A stretch of DNA of 64,000 nt from Betaproteobacteria bacterium (GCA_947453725.1 CANGHH010000006.1:1-64000), one strand, 5' to 3'. Counted from the first letter of the stretch, positions 16,057 through 25,944 are shown. Notes: generated by a model from the letters alone, not told the origin. Made by a program: numbers and translations.

Positions 16057-17063
16057 TCCGGTTCTATTCCTGCAAGTTTGATGAGGCGACCCCAGCGCTC
16101 GGTCTCGCTGAGCACGCGCTGGCGCAGTTCTTCGGGGGTGGACGCGACGGGTTCGGCGCCGATGCCGCGCATGAAGGCGGCCAGGGCCGGCTCCTTCAGC
16201 GCGCGTTGCACGTAGCCGGCGAGTTTGTCGACTGTGGCTGGCGCCACCTTGGCTGGCAGGAAGACCGCGAACCAGCCGGTCAGGTCGTAGCCGGGCAGGC
16301 CGCTTTCGATCATCGTCGGCACGTTCGGCAGGGCCGCCATGCGCGTGCGGCTGGTCACGGCCAGGGCCTGGACGCGGCCGGCCGCGATCATCGGGATCGC
16401 CAGCGTGGCATCGGCGAAGACCAGCTGGATGCGGCCGCCGAGCAGGTCGGTGATCGCCGGCGGCACGCCCTTGTAGGGCACGCCCAGCAGCTCGAGCCCA
16501 AGCTTGTTCGCGAACACCGCGCCCGAGACCTGGCCGGTCGCGTTGCCGCTGCCATAGATGAACTTGGCCGGGTCGCGGCGCAGTTGCTGCAGCAGCTCGG
16601 GCATGCCCGAGACCTTCAGCGCTTTCGGATCGCAGATCAGCACGAAGCCGAGTTCGGCGACGCTGCCGACCGGGCTGAAGTCACGCACCGGGTCGAAGGG
16701 CAGCTTCTTGAACAGGTGCACATTGGCCGCGTGCGTGGAATTGGGCGTGAACAGCAGGGTGTAAGGGTCGCCGACCGCCGCGGCGACGGCCTGGGCCGCC
16801 AGGTTGCCGAGGGCGCCGGCCCGGTTGTCGACGATCACCGGCTGGCCCGCGTAGGCCTCCAGCTGGCGCGCCAGCTGGCGCGCCGTGGCGTCGATGCCGC
16901 TGCCGGCCGGGTAACCGACCAGCATGCGCAGCGGCCGGCTCGGCCAGGCATCCTGGGCGCGCGCGATACCGGCCAGCGCCAGCGCCGACGCGACCCCGCC
17001 TTGCAGCACCCGGCGGCGCGTGCCGGGCCGCGGCGGACGCGGCGGATGCAGGAGCCGGCTCAT
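16053..17063 (-). CDS. Bug family substrate-binding protein with Tat-like signal
   Basis: The product is 336 residues. The leader PGTRRRVLQGGVASALALAG is a twin-Arg type signal, cleaved around GIARAQ. The Bug pattern follows (RMLVGYPAGSGIDATARQLA, VDNRAGALGNLAAQAV, YGSGNATGQVSGAVFANKLG). It overlaps the enoyl-CoA hydratase gene by 4 bp upstream and the ubiD gene by 4 bp downstream, so it is fully embedded in the catabolic operon. Its ligand is probably the pathway substrate or a related carboxylate. Confidence 0.9.
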   Translation of the reverse strand: MSRLLHPPRPPRPGTRRRVLQGGVASALALAGIARAQDAWPSRPLRMLVGYPAGSGIDATARQLARQLEAYAGQPVIVDNRAGALGNLAAQAVAAAVGDPYTLLFTPNSTHAANVHLFKKLPFDPVRDFSPVGSVAELGFVLICDPKALKVSGMPELLQQLRRDPAKFIYGSGNATGQVSGAVFANKLGLELLGVPYKGVPPAITDLLGGRIQLVFADATLAIPMIAAGRVQALAVTSRTRMAALPNVPTMIESGLPGYDLTGWFAVFLPAKVAPATVDKLAGYVQRALKEPALAAFMRGIGAEPVASTPEELRQRVLSETERWGRLIKLAGIEPE

Positions 17064-17830
17064 CGCGGCTCCGCGTGGCCGCCGGCCGGCGGGCTGTCGT
17101 AGCGCGCCGACAAGGCGGTGCCGGCGATGTGGCTGGCCAGCGCGCTGGCGGCCTGCGGGCTCAGCGCCGGCGCCAGCTGCAGGAACTGCTTGCAGGCGCG
17201 CAGCGCCACCGCGCCGGTGCTGCCGAGCGTTGCCAGCAGCGCCTGCGCCTCGTCCTCCAGTTGCCGGCTCGGCCAGACCGCGCTGAGCAGCCCGGCGGCC
17301 AGCGCATCGACAGCGCGCATCGGGCGCCGGCCGAACACCAGGTAGCTCAAAGTCTTGACGGGCACGCGGTCACACAGCGCGGCCATCACCAGCGTCGGCG
17401 GGATGTCGCGCTCGAGCTCGGGAATCTGGAACACCGCGTTGTCGGCCGCGATCGCGATGTCGCAGACCGCCGCCAGTGCCGTGCCGACGCCGAAGGCGCG
17501 GCCCTGCACGACCGCGACGGTCGGCACCGGCAGCGCCTTGATCGCGTCGTACAGCGCCAGCGCCGGTGCCGCGACGAGCTGGCGCAGCCGCTCGGCCGAG
17601 GGCACGGCGCCGCCCGGTGGCGGTGTCGGCGATTGTCGGCCGGCGCAGAAATCGGCGCCGGCGCCGCGCAGGCAGACGACGCGAACGGCGGCGTCGAGGG
17701 CGGCCAGTTCCTGCACGATGGCGTGGGCCATGGCGGCGTCGATCAGGTTGCCGTTGTCGGGCCGGTTCAGCGTCAGCGTCAGCACAGCGCCGCTGCGCTC
17801 GACGAGCACGGCATTCGATGGGGAACTCAT
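17060..17830 (-). CDS. enoyl-CoA hydratase/isomerase family protein
   Basis: The product is 256 residues from ATG 17830 ([20 protein letters not shown]), chosen because it overlaps the upstream stop by 4 bp like its neighbours. The crotonase fold is clear: LNRPDNGNLIDAAM, the oxyanion-hole segment GADFCAGRQ, and GRAFGVGTALAAVCDIAIAA. The usual catalytic Glu pair is not obvious, so the reaction could be hydration, isomerisation or C-C cleavage of an acyl-CoA. No CoA ligase is in the operon, so its substrate must be activated elsewhere or the protein has diverged. Confidence 0.85.
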   Translation of the reverse strand: MSSPSNAVLVERSGAVLTLTLNRPDNGNLIDAAMAHAIVQELAALDAAVRVVCLRGAGADFCAGRQSPTPPPGGAVPSAERLRQLVAAPALALYDAIKALPVPTVAVVQGRAFGVGTALAAVCDIAIAADNAVFQIPELERDIPPTLVMAALCDRVPVKTLSYLVFGRRPMRAVDALAAGLLSAVWPSRQLEDEAQALLATLGSTGAVALRACKQFLQLAPALSPQAASALASHIAGTALSARYDSPPAGGHAEPR

Positions 17831-20220
17831 GCGGGTACGGGCCTCGGGTTCGAAGAATGAATGGCTTGCCACAAGACCAGCGGCGTGGCCGGCATCGCCA
17901 GCTCGACGGCATCGTTGCCGCGTCCCAGGTGGGCGGCCAGCGCGTCGTGCAGCGCGTTGAAGGTGGCCGCCGTTGCCGGCGTGATGCCGCTCTCGCCGCC
18001 GCCCTTCACGCCCAGCGGGTTGCCGGGCGTCGGGTCGTTGGTCAGCTCGATCGTCAGTTCGGGGATCAGGCCGGCATGCGGCATGCCGTAGTCCATGAAC
18101 GAGCCGGTCAGCACCTGCCCGGTTGCCGGGTCGGTGACATGGGTTTCGCACAGCGCCTGGCCCAGCCCCTGCGCCAGGCCGCCGTGGATCTGGCCTTCGA
18201 CGATCAGCGGGTTGATCGGCGTGCCGACATCGTCGACGGCCGAGTAGCGCACGACCTCGACCTCGCCGGTGTCACGGTCGACCTCCAGCTCGCAGACGGC
18301 GGCGCCGGTCGGGAAGGCCGGCATGCGGCCGTTGAACTCGGCCTCGGCGCCCAGGCTGCGGCGCTGGCGGTCGCCGGCCAAGCCGTGCGTGGCGACGTGG
18401 CCGGCGATCTCGCCCAGCGTCGCCCGGCGGCGGCGCCAGAATTTCAGCCGCCAGCGCGGCGCGGCAAAACCGTCACCGTCGCGGCGCAGCGTTGCGGCAT
18501 CGGCGTCGAACCAGTCGGCCGCTGCCGCGCGGGCCCGTTCCACGAGCTGGGCCGAGGCCTGGACCAGCAGCGTGCCGCCGATCCGCATCGAGCGGTCCGA
18601 GTGGGTGCCACCGCCGACCTTGACGAACTGGGTGTCGCCGGTGCGCAGGCGAACGTTTTCCAGCGCCACGCCGACATGGTCGGCCACCACCTGCGCGAAG
18701 CTGGTCTCGTGGCCCTGGCCCGTGGACTGCGTGCCGGCGACGATGTCGACCCGGCCTTCGCGGTCGACCCGCAGTTCGATGCGCTCGCGCGGCGCGCCGA
18801 CCGGCGACTCGATGTAGTTGGACAGACCAATGCCGCGCAGCTTGCCGCGCTGCAGTGCGCCGCGCTGTCGGCCCGCGAAGCCGGCCCAGTCGGCCATCTC
18901 GAGCACGCGCGCCATGTTGCGCGGAAAGTCACCGGCGTCGTAGGCCAGGCCCATCGGGCTCAGGCGCGGCAGCGTGCTGCGCTGAATCAGGTTGCGGCGC
19001 CGAATCTCGATGCGGTCGATGCCGAGCTCGGCCGCCGCGATGTCGAGCAGGCGTTCGATCGCATGCAGGGTCTCGGGCCGCCCGGCGCCGCGGTAGGGCG
19101 CGGTCGGGACGGTGTTGCTCATCGCCGCGGCGACGTGCACGGCGGCGATCGGCACCTCGTAGACGCTGGTCGTGACGCGCGCGCCGTTGGACATCGGCAC
19201 GTAGGACACCGTGTGCGCACCGACGTTGCCGACGACCTCGTTGTCGAGTGCCAGGATGCGGCCGTCTGCATCGAAGGCCATCGCCGCCCTGAAGACCAGA
19301 TCGCGGCCCTGATAGTCGCTGACGAAGGCCTCGCTGCGGTCACTGGTCCACTTCACCGGCCGGCCGACGCGGCGCGCCGCCCACAGCACGGCCACGGCCT
19401 CGATGTTCAGCGAACTGCGCGGCCCGAAACCGCCACCGACGTCCGGGCAGACCACGCGCATGCGCCCTGGCGGCACCTGGAAGGCGTCGCACAGCCCCAT
19501 CTGCTGGCGGGTCACGCCCTGGCTGCCGGCGATCAGGGTGTAGGCGTCGAGTGCCGCGTCGTGGCTGCCGATCGCCGAACGCGGCTCCATCTGCGCGTTG
19601 ACGACGCGGCTGTTGCGGAATTCGCGGCGCACCACGCAGGCCGCCGTCGCGAAGGCCGCGCGGGCGGCGGCGCGGTCGCCGATCTGCACGCTGAAGCAGC
19701 GGTTGCCAGGCAGGTCGTCCCACAGCTGCGGCGCGCCCGGCTGCAGCGCGTCGTCGCCCCGCACCACCGCCGGCAGCGGCTGGTAGCGCACCACCACCGC
19801 CTCGGCCGCGTCGCGCGCAGCGGTCGGCGTCTCGGCGACGACCATCACCACGGCCTCGCCGACATGGCGCACCGCGTCGGTGGGCAGCGGCAACTGGCGC
19901 CGGTTGTAGACCGAGCCGGTCTCCGAATCGGTGAAGGCCTTGTCCTGGTGGCGCACCGCATCGGCCGGATTCGGGATGTGGTCGATGCCGCGCAGGCCAT
20001 CGGCCAGGTAGTCGGCGCCGGTCAGCACTGCCAGCACGCCGGGCATCGCCAGCGCCGCGGTGGTCTCGATGTCCATGATCCGCGCGTGCGCATGCGGCGA
20101 GCGCAGGAAAGCCGCCCAGACCATGTCCGGCAATTCGATGTCGTCGGTGTAGCGGCCCTGGCCGACGACGAGGCGCTGGTCTTCGCGGCGCGGTATCGGC
20201 TGGCCGACGAAGCCGCTCAT
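17827..20220 (-). CDS. xanthine dehydrogenase/CoxL family molybdopterin-binding large subunit
   Basis: The product is 797 residues from ATG 20220 ([20 protein letters not shown]), the standard N-terminus of the family. Seen are the Moco-binding GGGFGPRS, the active-site AYRGAGRPE loop (about 370-380), STGQGHET and the C-terminal KGGGESG with the catalytic Glu (about 740). The CODH-specific AYRCSFR cysteine loop is absent, so this is a hydroxylase/aldehyde dehydrogenase type, not CO dehydrogenase. One basic run ([11 protein letters not shown], about 590-600) is unlike the family. With the FAD and Fe-S genes just upstream it forms a three-component molybdenum hydroxylase, expected to put OH from water on a heteroaromatic ring or aldehyde. 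Confidence 0.92.
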   Translation of the reverse strand: MSGFVGQPIPRREDQRLVVGQGRYTDDIELPDMVWAAFLRSPHAHARIMDIETTAALAMPGVLAVLTGADYLADGLRGIDHIPNPADAVRHQDKAFTDSETGSVYNRRQLPLPTDAVRHVGEAVVMVVAETPTAARDAAEAVVVRYQPLPAVVRGDDALQPGAPQLWDDLPGNRCFSVQIGDRAAARAAFATAACVVRREFRNSRVVNAQMEPRSAIGSHDAALDAYTLIAGSQGVTRQQMGLCDAFQVPPGRMRVVCPDVGGGFGPRSSLNIEAVAVLWAARRVGRPVKWTSDRSEAFVSDYQGRDLVFRAAMAFDADGRILALDNEVVGNVGAHTVSYVPMSNGARVTTSVYEVPIAAVHVAAAMSNTVPTAPYRGAGRPETLHAIERLLDIAAAELGIDRIEIRRRNLIQRSTLPRLSPMGLAYDAGDFPRNMARVLEMADWAGFAGRQRGALQRGKLRGIGLSNYIESPVGAPRERIELRVDREGRVDIVAGTQSTGQGHETSFAQVVADHVGVALENVRLRTGDTQFVKVGGGTHSDRSMRIGGTLLVQASAQLVERARAAAADWFDADAATLRRDGDGFAAPRWRLKFWRRRRATLGEIAGHVATHGLAGDRQRRSLGAEAEFNGRMPAFPTGAAVCELEVDRDTGEVEVVRYSAVDDVGTPINPLIVEGQIHGGLAQGLGQALCETHVTDPATGQVLTGSFMDYGMPHAGLIPELTIELTNDPTPGNPLGVKGGGESGITPATAATFNALHDALAAHLGRGNDAVELAMPATPLVLWQAIHSSNPRPVPA

Positions 20221-21236
20221 GCCAGCACCTCGGGTGCCGCGAGCGCGGCCTGCCGGACCGCTTCGATGATGTTCACGTAGCCGGTGCAACGGCAGATGTT
20301 GCCCTCGATCGCGGCGCAGATGCTGCGCCGGTCGACAGCCTCGCCAGAGCGCAGCAAGCTGTCGGCCGACATGATCATGCCGGGCGTGCAGAAGCCGCAT
20401 TGCAGGCCGTGGCAGGCGATGAAGGCCTGTTGCAGCGGGTGCAGGCCCTGGCCGGTTGCCAGGCCTTCGATGGTCACGACCTCGCCGCCGCTGGCCTGCA
20501 CCGCCAGCACGGTGCAGGACTTCACCGCCACCCCGTCGAGCCGCACCGTGCAGGCACCGCACTGGCTGGTGTCGCAGCCGACGTGGGTGCCGGTCAGGCG
20601 CAAGTCGCGGCGCAGGAAATCGACCAGCAGCGTGCGGTCGTCGACCTGGCACTGGACCAGCCTGCCGTTGACCTGCAATTGCACATTGGCCGCCGCGTCG
20701 CGCTGCGGTGCAGCGCCCGGCTGGGCCGCCGCGTGGGCCGTCTGGGCACCCGGCCCGGTCGCCGCTTCGTCCAGCGCGCTGCGGCGACCGGCCGTCAGCA
20801 GTTCGTTGAAGCGCGTGAAAAATGCGTCGGCCATCTTGACCGCCACCGTGTTGACCAGCCGCGAACCGATCTGCGCCAGCTTGCCGCCGACCTGGGCCTC
20901 GGCCGAATAGATCAGCCGGGTCGAGCTGGCGTCGTAGGACTCGTCTTCCAGCGTCACGCGGGCCGTCATCTGGCCGAAGCCGGCGATGCCGCCATCGCCC
21001 TCGCCGAGCAGGCTGTAGCCCAGCAGCGGCCGGCGTTCACTGAGCGTCACCGTGCCCTTGAAGCGGGCCTTGACCGGCCCGATGGCGGCGCTGACCACGG
21101 CCGCCCACTGACCATCGCCGATGGTGACGAAGGACTCGCAGCCGTCGATGCAGCGCTGCAGCGTCTCGGGGTCGTTGAGCCCGGCCCAGACGGCCGCGCG
21201 CGAAGCCGCGATGACCTGTGTACCGCTAAATTCCAT
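20217..21236 (-). CDS. fusion of CoxG-like SRPBCC domain and [2Fe-2S] molybdenum-hydroxylase small subunit
   Basis: The product is 339 residues. Residues 1-150 form a CO dehydrogenase subunit G (CoxG, SRPBCC fold) domain starting [21 protein letters not shown] low-complexity Ala/Pro linker (about 155-183) leads to a complete [2Fe-2S] small subunit. Its plant-type ferredoxin cluster is C221, C226, C229 and C241; its second cluster is C280, C283, C315 and C317 (CGFC...CRC). In most organisms these are separate genes, and CoxG acts in membrane attachment or maturation of the enzyme. It overlaps the FAD gene by 11 bp and the large-subunit gene by 4 bp. The fusion may tether the enzyme to the membrane or its assembly factor, which is inference. 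Confidence 0.88.
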   Translation of the reverse strand: MEFSGTQVIAASRAAVWAGLNDPETLQRCIDGCESFVTIGDGQWAAVVSAAIGPVKARFKGTVTLSERRPLLGYSLLGEGDGGIAGFGQMTARVTLEDESYDASSTRLIYSAEAQVGGKLAQIGSRLVNTVAVKMADAFFTRFNELLTAGRRSALDEAATGPGAQTAHAAAQPGAAPQRDAAANVQLQVNGRLVQCQVDDRTLLVDFLRRDLRLTGTHVGCDTSQCGACTVRLDGVAVKSCTVLAVQASGGEVVTIEGLATGQGLHPLQQAFIACHGLQCGFCTPGMIMSADSLLRSGEAVDRRSICAAIEGNICRCTGYVNIIEAVRQAALAAPEVLA

Positions 21237-22050
21237 GGTCGTCTTCCGGGGCTTGCTGGATCGCCGCCAGCGCACGCCGGGCCAGCGTGGCGACCAGGCT
21301 GGCGCGGTAGGCGCCGGTGGCGCTGAGGTCGTCGTTGAGGCCGGCCGGGTCGAGCGCCAGGCCGTCCAGCGCCGCCGGGTTCAGGTCGCTGGCCGCCAGC
21401 CGCTGTTCGGCCGCGGTCCAGCGGAAGGCGCAAGGCCCGGCGCCGGTCACGGCAACGCGGATGCCGTCGCCGGTCTGGGCGATGAAGACACCGGCCACCG
21501 CATAGCCCGACGCCGGGTGGCGTTGCTTGGCGTAGGCGGCGCGGCGCGGCTGCGGGTATTCGATGGCGACCACGACTTCATCGGGCGCCAGCGCGGTCTC
21601 GAACATCGCGACGAACATCGCGTCGGCGGCGATGCGGCGCCGGTCGGTGACGACCGTGGCGCCCAGGCCGAGCAAGCCGGCCGGATGGTCGGCGGCCGGG
21701 TCGGCGTTGGCCACCGAGCCCCCGACCGTGCCGCGGTTGCGCACCTGCTGGTCGCCGATCAGCCCGGCCAGTTCGGCCAACGCCGGCAGCTGCGCGCGGA
21801 CGACCGGCGATGCCGCGATCGCGGCGTGGCGCGCCGCGGCGCCGACGTGCAGCAAGCCGCCGTCGAAGCGGATACCTTGCAGTTCGGGCAGGCGCGTCAG
21901 GTCGACCAGGTGCGACGGTGCGCGCAGGCGCTGTTTCAGCGTCGGCAGCAGCGTCATGCCGCCGGACAAGGCCTTGGCCTCGGGGTGCTGCTGGAGCAGC
22001 GCCAGCGCGTCGGTCAGCCGCTGCGGGCGCAAGTAGGCAAAGGGATACAT
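21226..22050 (-). CDS. xanthine dehydrogenase family FAD-binding (medium) subunit
   Basis: The product is 274 residues, the normal size of the CoxM/CutM medium subunit. [20 protein letters not shown] starts the fold, [16 protein letters not shown] gives the first FAD motif, and [18 protein letters not shown] the second. It transfers electrons from the [2Fe-2S] subunit to an acceptor. It is transcribed just after the alpha/beta-hydrolase gene (19-bp gap) and before the CoxG/Fe-S fusion, with overlapping ends, so the three enzyme components are coupled. Confidence 0.92.
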   Translation of the reverse strand: MYPFAYLRPQRLTDALALLQQHPEAKALSGGMTLLPTLKQRLRAPSHLVDLTRLPELQGIRFDGGLLHVGAAARHAAIAASPVVRAQLPALAELAGLIGDQQVRNRGTVGGSVANADPAADHPAGLLGLGATVVTDRRRIAADAMFVAMFETALAPDEVVVAIEYPQPRRAAYAKQRHPASGYAVAGVFIAQTGDGIRVAVTGAGPCAFRWTAAEQRLAASDLNPAALDGLALDPAGLNDDLSATGAYRASLVATLARRALAAIQQAPEDDHGI

Positions 22051-22069
22051 CGGTCGGATTGTCCGGGTC

Positions 22070-22822
22070 CTAGGTGGCGAGCCAGCGCTGCACGCTGCTG
22101 GCCACCGCGATCGGCGCTTCCTGCATCGGGTAATGGCCGGCGTTGCCGATGGTCTCGATCTCGACCTGCGGGTGGTGCAGGCGCCAGCTTCGTTCGGCCA
22201 ATGCGGTTGTGATGCTGGGGTCGTGCTCGCCGAGCAGCAGCTTGACCGGCAGCCGGAGCGTGCCGGCTTCGTCGGCGAAGCCGTCGAAGGCCCACTCCCT
22301 CAGATAGGCCGCCACCGCCTCGGGCCGGTGCGACTGCCAGGAGTCGGCTGCGATGCGGTCGCACCAGGCCTTGCTCAGGCGCTGGCCGGTGGAGAAGTCG
22401 ACGATGCGCGAGCGGATGGCGGCGTCGGCGACGGCCTGCTCGAAGAGCGCGACGCGCGATGCGTCCATGCCGGAGCCGGCCGCCGAGACCGCGGCAATGC
22501 CCAGCAGTCGTTCGACGCGTGCCGGCGCGGCCAGCGCCACGCGCTGCATCGCCATGCCGCCCATCGAGTGGCCGATCAGCGAGAAGCGCGACCAGCCCAG
22601 CGCATCGGCCAACTGCAGCACGTCGCCAGCGGCTTCGTGGAAGGTCCAGGCGCCGGCCAGGCCGCGGCGCGTGCCGTACCCGCGGTAGTCGAAGACCGCG
22701 ACCTCGAAGGCCTGCGCGTCGATGGCGCCGAGGAATTCCTGCCAATGCGCGGCGCAGCCCATCCAGCCGCCCATCACGATGGCCTTGCGCGGGCCCGTGC
22801 CGTGGCGCAGCGCGGGCCTCAT
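22070..22822 (-). CDS. alpha/beta-fold hydrolase
   Basis: The product is 250 residues. The nucleophile elbow GHSMGG (84-89) places Ser86, with Asp201 (GEHDPS) and His230 (GNAGHYP) completing a catalytic triad in the usual order. The HGTG/GGWMG segment near residue 8-22 supplies the oxyanion region. It overlaps the fumarylacetoacetase-family gene by 4 bp. In a ring-cleavage operon it could hydrolyse a C-C bond of a meta-cleavage product, an ester, or (as NicD does) an N-formyl amide; sequence does not decide. Confidence 0.88.
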   Translation of the reverse strand: MRPALRHGTGPRKAIVMGGWMGCAAHWQEFLGAIDAQAFEVAVFDYRGYGTRRGLAGAWTFHEAAGDVLQLADALGWSRFSLIGHSMGGMAMQRVALAAPARVERLLGIAAVSAAGSGMDASRVALFEQAVADAAIRSRIVDFSTGQRLSKAWCDRIAADSWQSHRPEAVAAYLREWAFDGFADEAGTLRLPVKLLLGEHDPSITTALAERSWRLHHPQVEIETIGNAGHYPMQEAPIAVASSVQRWLAT

Positions 22823-24162
22823 GCCCGACCTGCTTCGTTGCCAGGCCAGGCGATGGCCGCGGTGATGCGCCCGCTGCAGGGGCCGAAGCCGATCGACACC
22901 CGGCCGGCCGCGCTGGCCCGCGCGCGCAACTCGATCTCGTCGCCGTCGTGCAGCCAGAGGCGGCTTTCACCGCTGGCCAGCGTCAGCGCGTCGCGGCCCG
23001 CGCTGGTGATCTCGGTCAGGCAGGCGCGGCTGTCGTCGGCCGCGCCCGAAACCGTGCCGCTGCCGAGCACGTCGCCCGGGCGCAAGTTGCAGCCGTTCGA
23101 GCTGTGGTGGGCCAGCATCTGGCCGAAGGTCCACGACAGGTTGGCCAGGTGGGTGGCGCTGATGCGCTGCGCCGGCTGGCCCGCGTCGCGCATCCGCGCG
23201 GTCGACAGCCAGGCTTCCAGCGCGATGTCCAGGCCACCGGCGGCGCGGTTGTGCGCCGAGTCCAGGTGCGGCAGCAGCGGCGGCGCGTCGGGCGCGCGCA
23301 GCGGCGCGGCCGCCACGAAGGGCAGCAAGGCCTCGCTGGTGACGACCCAGGGCGACAAGGTGGTCATGAAACTCTTGCCCAGGAAGGGCCCCAGCATCTG
23401 CTCCCACCACTGCACCGACTTGGCCGACCAGTCGTTGAGCAGCGCGTAGCCGAAGATGTGATCGGGCGCCGCGTCGAGCAGCACCGGGCTGCCCAGCGCA
23501 TTGCCGCGGCCGATCAGGGCCGCCAGTTCCAGTTCGAAATCCAGCGTCTCGACCGGCCCGAAGCGCAGCGTCCCGTCGGCGTCGCGCCATTGGCCGTGCG
23601 GGCGCTGCACCGCGCTGCCGCTGACGCGGATCGACGAGGCGCGGCCGTGGTAGGCCACCGGCAAGGCATGGAAGACCGGCGGCACCGGGTCTTTCAGTTG
23701 CTTGAACTTGCCGTGGCGCGCGGTGTGGTGCAGCGAGGTCAGGAAATCGGTGTAGTCGCCGACCTCGCTGGGCAGCGCCATCTCGACGCTGGCCAGCGGC
23801 CGCAGCAGGCGCTCGGCGCGGGTGCGCAGCGCCGGGTCGCCACCTTCGCGGAGCAGCTCGGACAGACGGGCCCGCAAGGCCGAGGCCGGCCCCGGGCCGA
23901 GCGCCATCAGGCCGTTCAGGCTGCCCGATGCGGCCCGCACCGCGATCGCGGCCTCGGCCTCGAACAGGCCGGCGGCATCGGCGGCGCGCAGGTCGACCAG
24001 GGTGTCGCCGATGGCCACCGCCGGCCGGCGTTCGGTGCCGTCCACGAAGATGCCCAGCGGCAGGTTCTGGACCGGGAAATCGGTCTCGGGCAGGCCCGCA
24101 GCGGGCAGCCAGCTGCGCCGCTGCGGGTCGTGGGTCGGGTTGAGCGGGGCGTCGTGGGTCAT
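22819..24162 (-). CDS. fumarylacetoacetase-family hydrolase
   Basis: The product is 447 residues, close to the roughly 420-440 of true fumarylacetoacetases and much longer than simple FAH-domain proteins. It has the N-terminal SH3-like domain and the catalytic core. By alignment with human FAH, metal ligands are Asp139 (DYTDF), Glu210, Glu212 and Asp244, with His146 as the catalytic base; all are present at matching spacing. It cleaves a beta-diketone such as fumarylacetoacetate. No homogentisate dioxygenase (hmgA) is alongside, so it may act on a related ring-fission product in this operon rather than in tyrosine breakdown. It overlaps both neighbours by 4 bp. Confidence 0.9.
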   Translation of the reverse strand: MTHDAPLNPTHDPQRRSWLPAAGLPETDFPVQNLPLGIFVDGTERRPAVAIGDTLVDLRAADAAGLFEAEAAIAVRAASGSLNGLMALGPGPASALRARLSELLREGGDPALRTRAERLLRPLASVEMALPSEVGDYTDFLTSLHHTARHGKFKQLKDPVPPVFHALPVAYHGRASSIRVSGSAVQRPHGQWRDADGTLRFGPVETLDFELELAALIGRGNALGSPVLLDAAPDHIFGYALLNDWSAKSVQWWEQMLGPFLGKSFMTTLSPWVVTSEALLPFVAAAPLRAPDAPPLLPHLDSAHNRAAGGLDIALEAWLSTARMRDAGQPAQRISATHLANLSWTFGQMLAHHSSNGCNLRPGDVLGSGTVSGAADDSRACLTEITSAGRDALTLASGESRLWLHDGDEIELRARASAAGRVSIGFGPCSGRITAAIAWPGNEAGRA

Positions 24163-24683
24163 GGTCGTCCGGCGTGCCGGCCTTGTTGGTCGGCGGTCCA
24201 GGCCGCGAGCAGGCCGCGCGCCGCCGCGCGGTGGCGGGCGGCGTCGGCCTGGCTCAGCGTCGGCAGCGTGAATTCGAGGCGCAAGCCGTTCGGATCGAAG
24301 AAATAGATCGAGCGGCAGATGTGGTGGTCGGTGACGCCGACGACCTCGATGCCGGCGGCTTCGACGCGGGCCTTCAGCGCCAGCAGCTGCGCCGGCGTGT
24401 CGACGCGCAGCGCGATGTGCTGCACCCAGGGCGGCGTGTTTGGCGAAGGCAGCGGGGCCAGGCCGTCGCCGAGGTCGAAGAAGGCGATGGCCGAGCCGTC
24501 GTTCATCTCGAAGAACAGGTGGACATAGGGGCAGTGCTCGCCGGTGCTGGGCACGTGGTCGAGCCGGATCACGTGGACCAGCGGCATGCCGAGCAGGTCT
24601 TCGTAGAACTGCCGCGTTTCTTCGGCGTCGCGGCAGCGCCAGGCGAAATGGTGCAGGCCTTCGGCTGGATTCAGGCTGTGCAT
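24159..24683 (-). CDS. VOC family protein, possible extradiol dioxygenase
   Basis: The product is 174 residues with two VOC modules. A complete 2-His-1-Glu metal triad can be placed: His12 (LHHFAWRC), His89 (WVQHIALRV) and Glu137 (GLRLEFT). This is the arrangement of type I extradiol dioxygenases and glyoxalases. The motif HHICRSIYFFDPNGLRLEF is typical of the glyoxalase/dioxygenase superfamily. It lies directly before the fumarylacetoacetase-family gene (4-bp overlap), which fits a ring-cleavage step feeding that hydrolase. A small single-subunit dioxygenase is the favoured reading but unproven. Confidence 0.82.
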   Translation of the reverse strand: MHSLNPAEGLHHFAWRCRDAEETRQFYEDLLGMPLVHVIRLDHVPSTGEHCPYVHLFFEMNDGSAIAFFDLGDGLAPLPSPNTPPWVQHIALRVDTPAQLLALKARVEAAGIEVVGVTDHHICRSIYFFDPNGLRLEFTLPTLSQADAARHRAAARGLLAAWTADQQGRHAGRP

Positions 24684-24716
24684 CTCAGGACTTCCCAGGG
24701 CCCAGGCGCCACGCGC

Positions 24717-25904
24717 TCACAGCGCGGCGGTCTCGGCGTTGTATTCGAAGAGCCACTCGTAGCGCGCCTTGACGCGTGCCTCGGTCCATTCGCGGTCGAC
24801 ATAGGCGGCAGCCCCTTCGGCATGCGCCAGTTCGGGGTTGTGGAAACGCGCCGCGTTCTCGGTCGAACCGCGCACGATCTTCGAGGTGCGTTCGATGCGC
24901 GCCGCTTCATAGCGGGCGAGCGCGGCGGGCACGTCACCCGGCTGGGCCGCCAGGCAGCGGGCCAGCACGTAGCCGTCCTCGATCGCCATCACCGCGCCCT
25001 GCGCCAGGAAAGGCAGCGTCGGGTGGCAGGCGTCGCCGAGCAAGGTCACCCGTCCAAGGCTCCAGCGCGGCATCGGTTCGCGCACCATCAGCGCCCACTT
25101 GTACGGGGTGGCGACGGCGCGTATCAGCTGGTGGATGTCCGCGTGCCAGCCCTTGAAGTCGCCAAGGAACTCTTCGGTGCTGCCTTGCTGCGACCAGGAT
25201 TCGACTTCCCAGCCGCTGCGCTCGACCGCCGCCACCAGATTCACCAGCTTGTTGTTGCGCATCGGGTAATGGATGACATGCGCACCCGGCCCGACCCAGT
25301 TGTAGCCATAGGGCTGGCGCAGGTGATCGGGCAGGCGCTCGGCCTCGATCACACCGCGCCAGGCGACGATGCCGGAGAAGCGCGGCGCGTCGTCGCCGAA
25401 CAGGCGGTGGCGCACCGGCGAGTGCACGCCGTCGGCGCCGATCACCAGGTCGGCGGTGGCGATGTCCGCACCCCGGCTGCAGACCACGACCTGCTCGCCC
25501 TCGAAGCGCAGCTCATCGACGTGAATGCCCAGGCGGATCGCGTCCGCGTCCTGCGCCCGCACGCCGTCGGCCAGCGTGCGGTGCAGGTCGCCGCGGTGCA
25601 GCGTCAGGTAGGGGAAGCCGTAACGCTCGCGCGAAACCGCACCGAGGTCGAAGAGGCTCCAGGTCTGGCCGGTGTTCCACAGCCGGACACGCTTGCCCAG
25701 CGGCTCGGATGCCACCGCGGCGATCGGGGCCGCCAGGCCCAGCGCCGCCAGCACGCGGTTGCCGTTCGGGCTGATCTGCACACCGGCGCCGATCTCGCCG
25801 AGTTGCTGCGCCTGTTCGATCACCTGGACCCGGAAGCCCCGCTTCTGCAAGGCCAGGGCGGCCGTCAGGCCGCCGATCCCGGCACCAACCACCACGATGC
25901 GCAT
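24717..25904 (-). CDS. FAD-dependent monooxygenase, salicylate/6-hydroxynicotinate hydroxylase-like
   Basis: The product is 395 residues from ATG 25904, with an AGGGTG ribosome-binding sequence just upstream; the frame extends to 26066 but only into the porin. It is a class A flavoprotein with GAGIGG at 7-12, DLVIGADGVHSPVR in the middle and GDACHPTLPFLAQGAVMAIED from residue 290. This pattern is shared by salicylate 1-hydroxylase and NicC-type enzymes, which often hydroxylate with loss of CO2 (ipso decarboxylation). It is the first catabolic enzyme gene after the porin, 33 bp before the VOC gene. Confidence 0.9.
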   Translation of the reverse strand: MRIVVVGAGIGGLTAALALQKRGFRVQVIEQAQQLGEIGAGVQISPNGNRVLAALGLAAPIAAVASEPLGKRVRLWNTGQTWSLFDLGAVSRERYGFPYLTLHRGDLHRTLADGVRAQDADAIRLGIHVDELRFEGEQVVVCSRGADIATADLVIGADGVHSPVRHRLFGDDAPRFSGIVAWRGVIEAERLPDHLRQPYGYNWVGPGAHVIHYPMRNNKLVNLVAAVERSGWEVESWSQQGSTEEFLGDFKGWHADIHQLIRAVATPYKWALMVREPMPRWSLGRVTLLGDACHPTLPFLAQGAVMAIEDGYVLARCLAAQPGDVPAALARYEAARIERTSKIVRGSTENAARFHNPELAHAEGAAAYVDREWTEARVKARYEWLFEYNAETAAL

Positions 25905-25944
25905 GCGTTCACCCTTCAAGAAAATTCTCCGAGCTCGGGGGGGC

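Noticed and set aside
17827-20220. CO dehydrogenase large subunit
   Set aside because: The CODH-specific active-site cysteine loop is replaced by AYRGAGRPE, so the CoxLMS naming would mislead.
17566-20280. Open plus-strand frame of about 904 codons opposite the Mo hydroxylase subunit
   Set aside because: Low-complexity Arg/Ala/His text typical of antisense frames; the minus frame carries all CoxL motifs.
22819-24162. Assignment to tyrosine/homogentisate degradation
   Set aside because: No hmgA, hpd or maiA homologue is beside it, and the operon context points to another aromatic acid.
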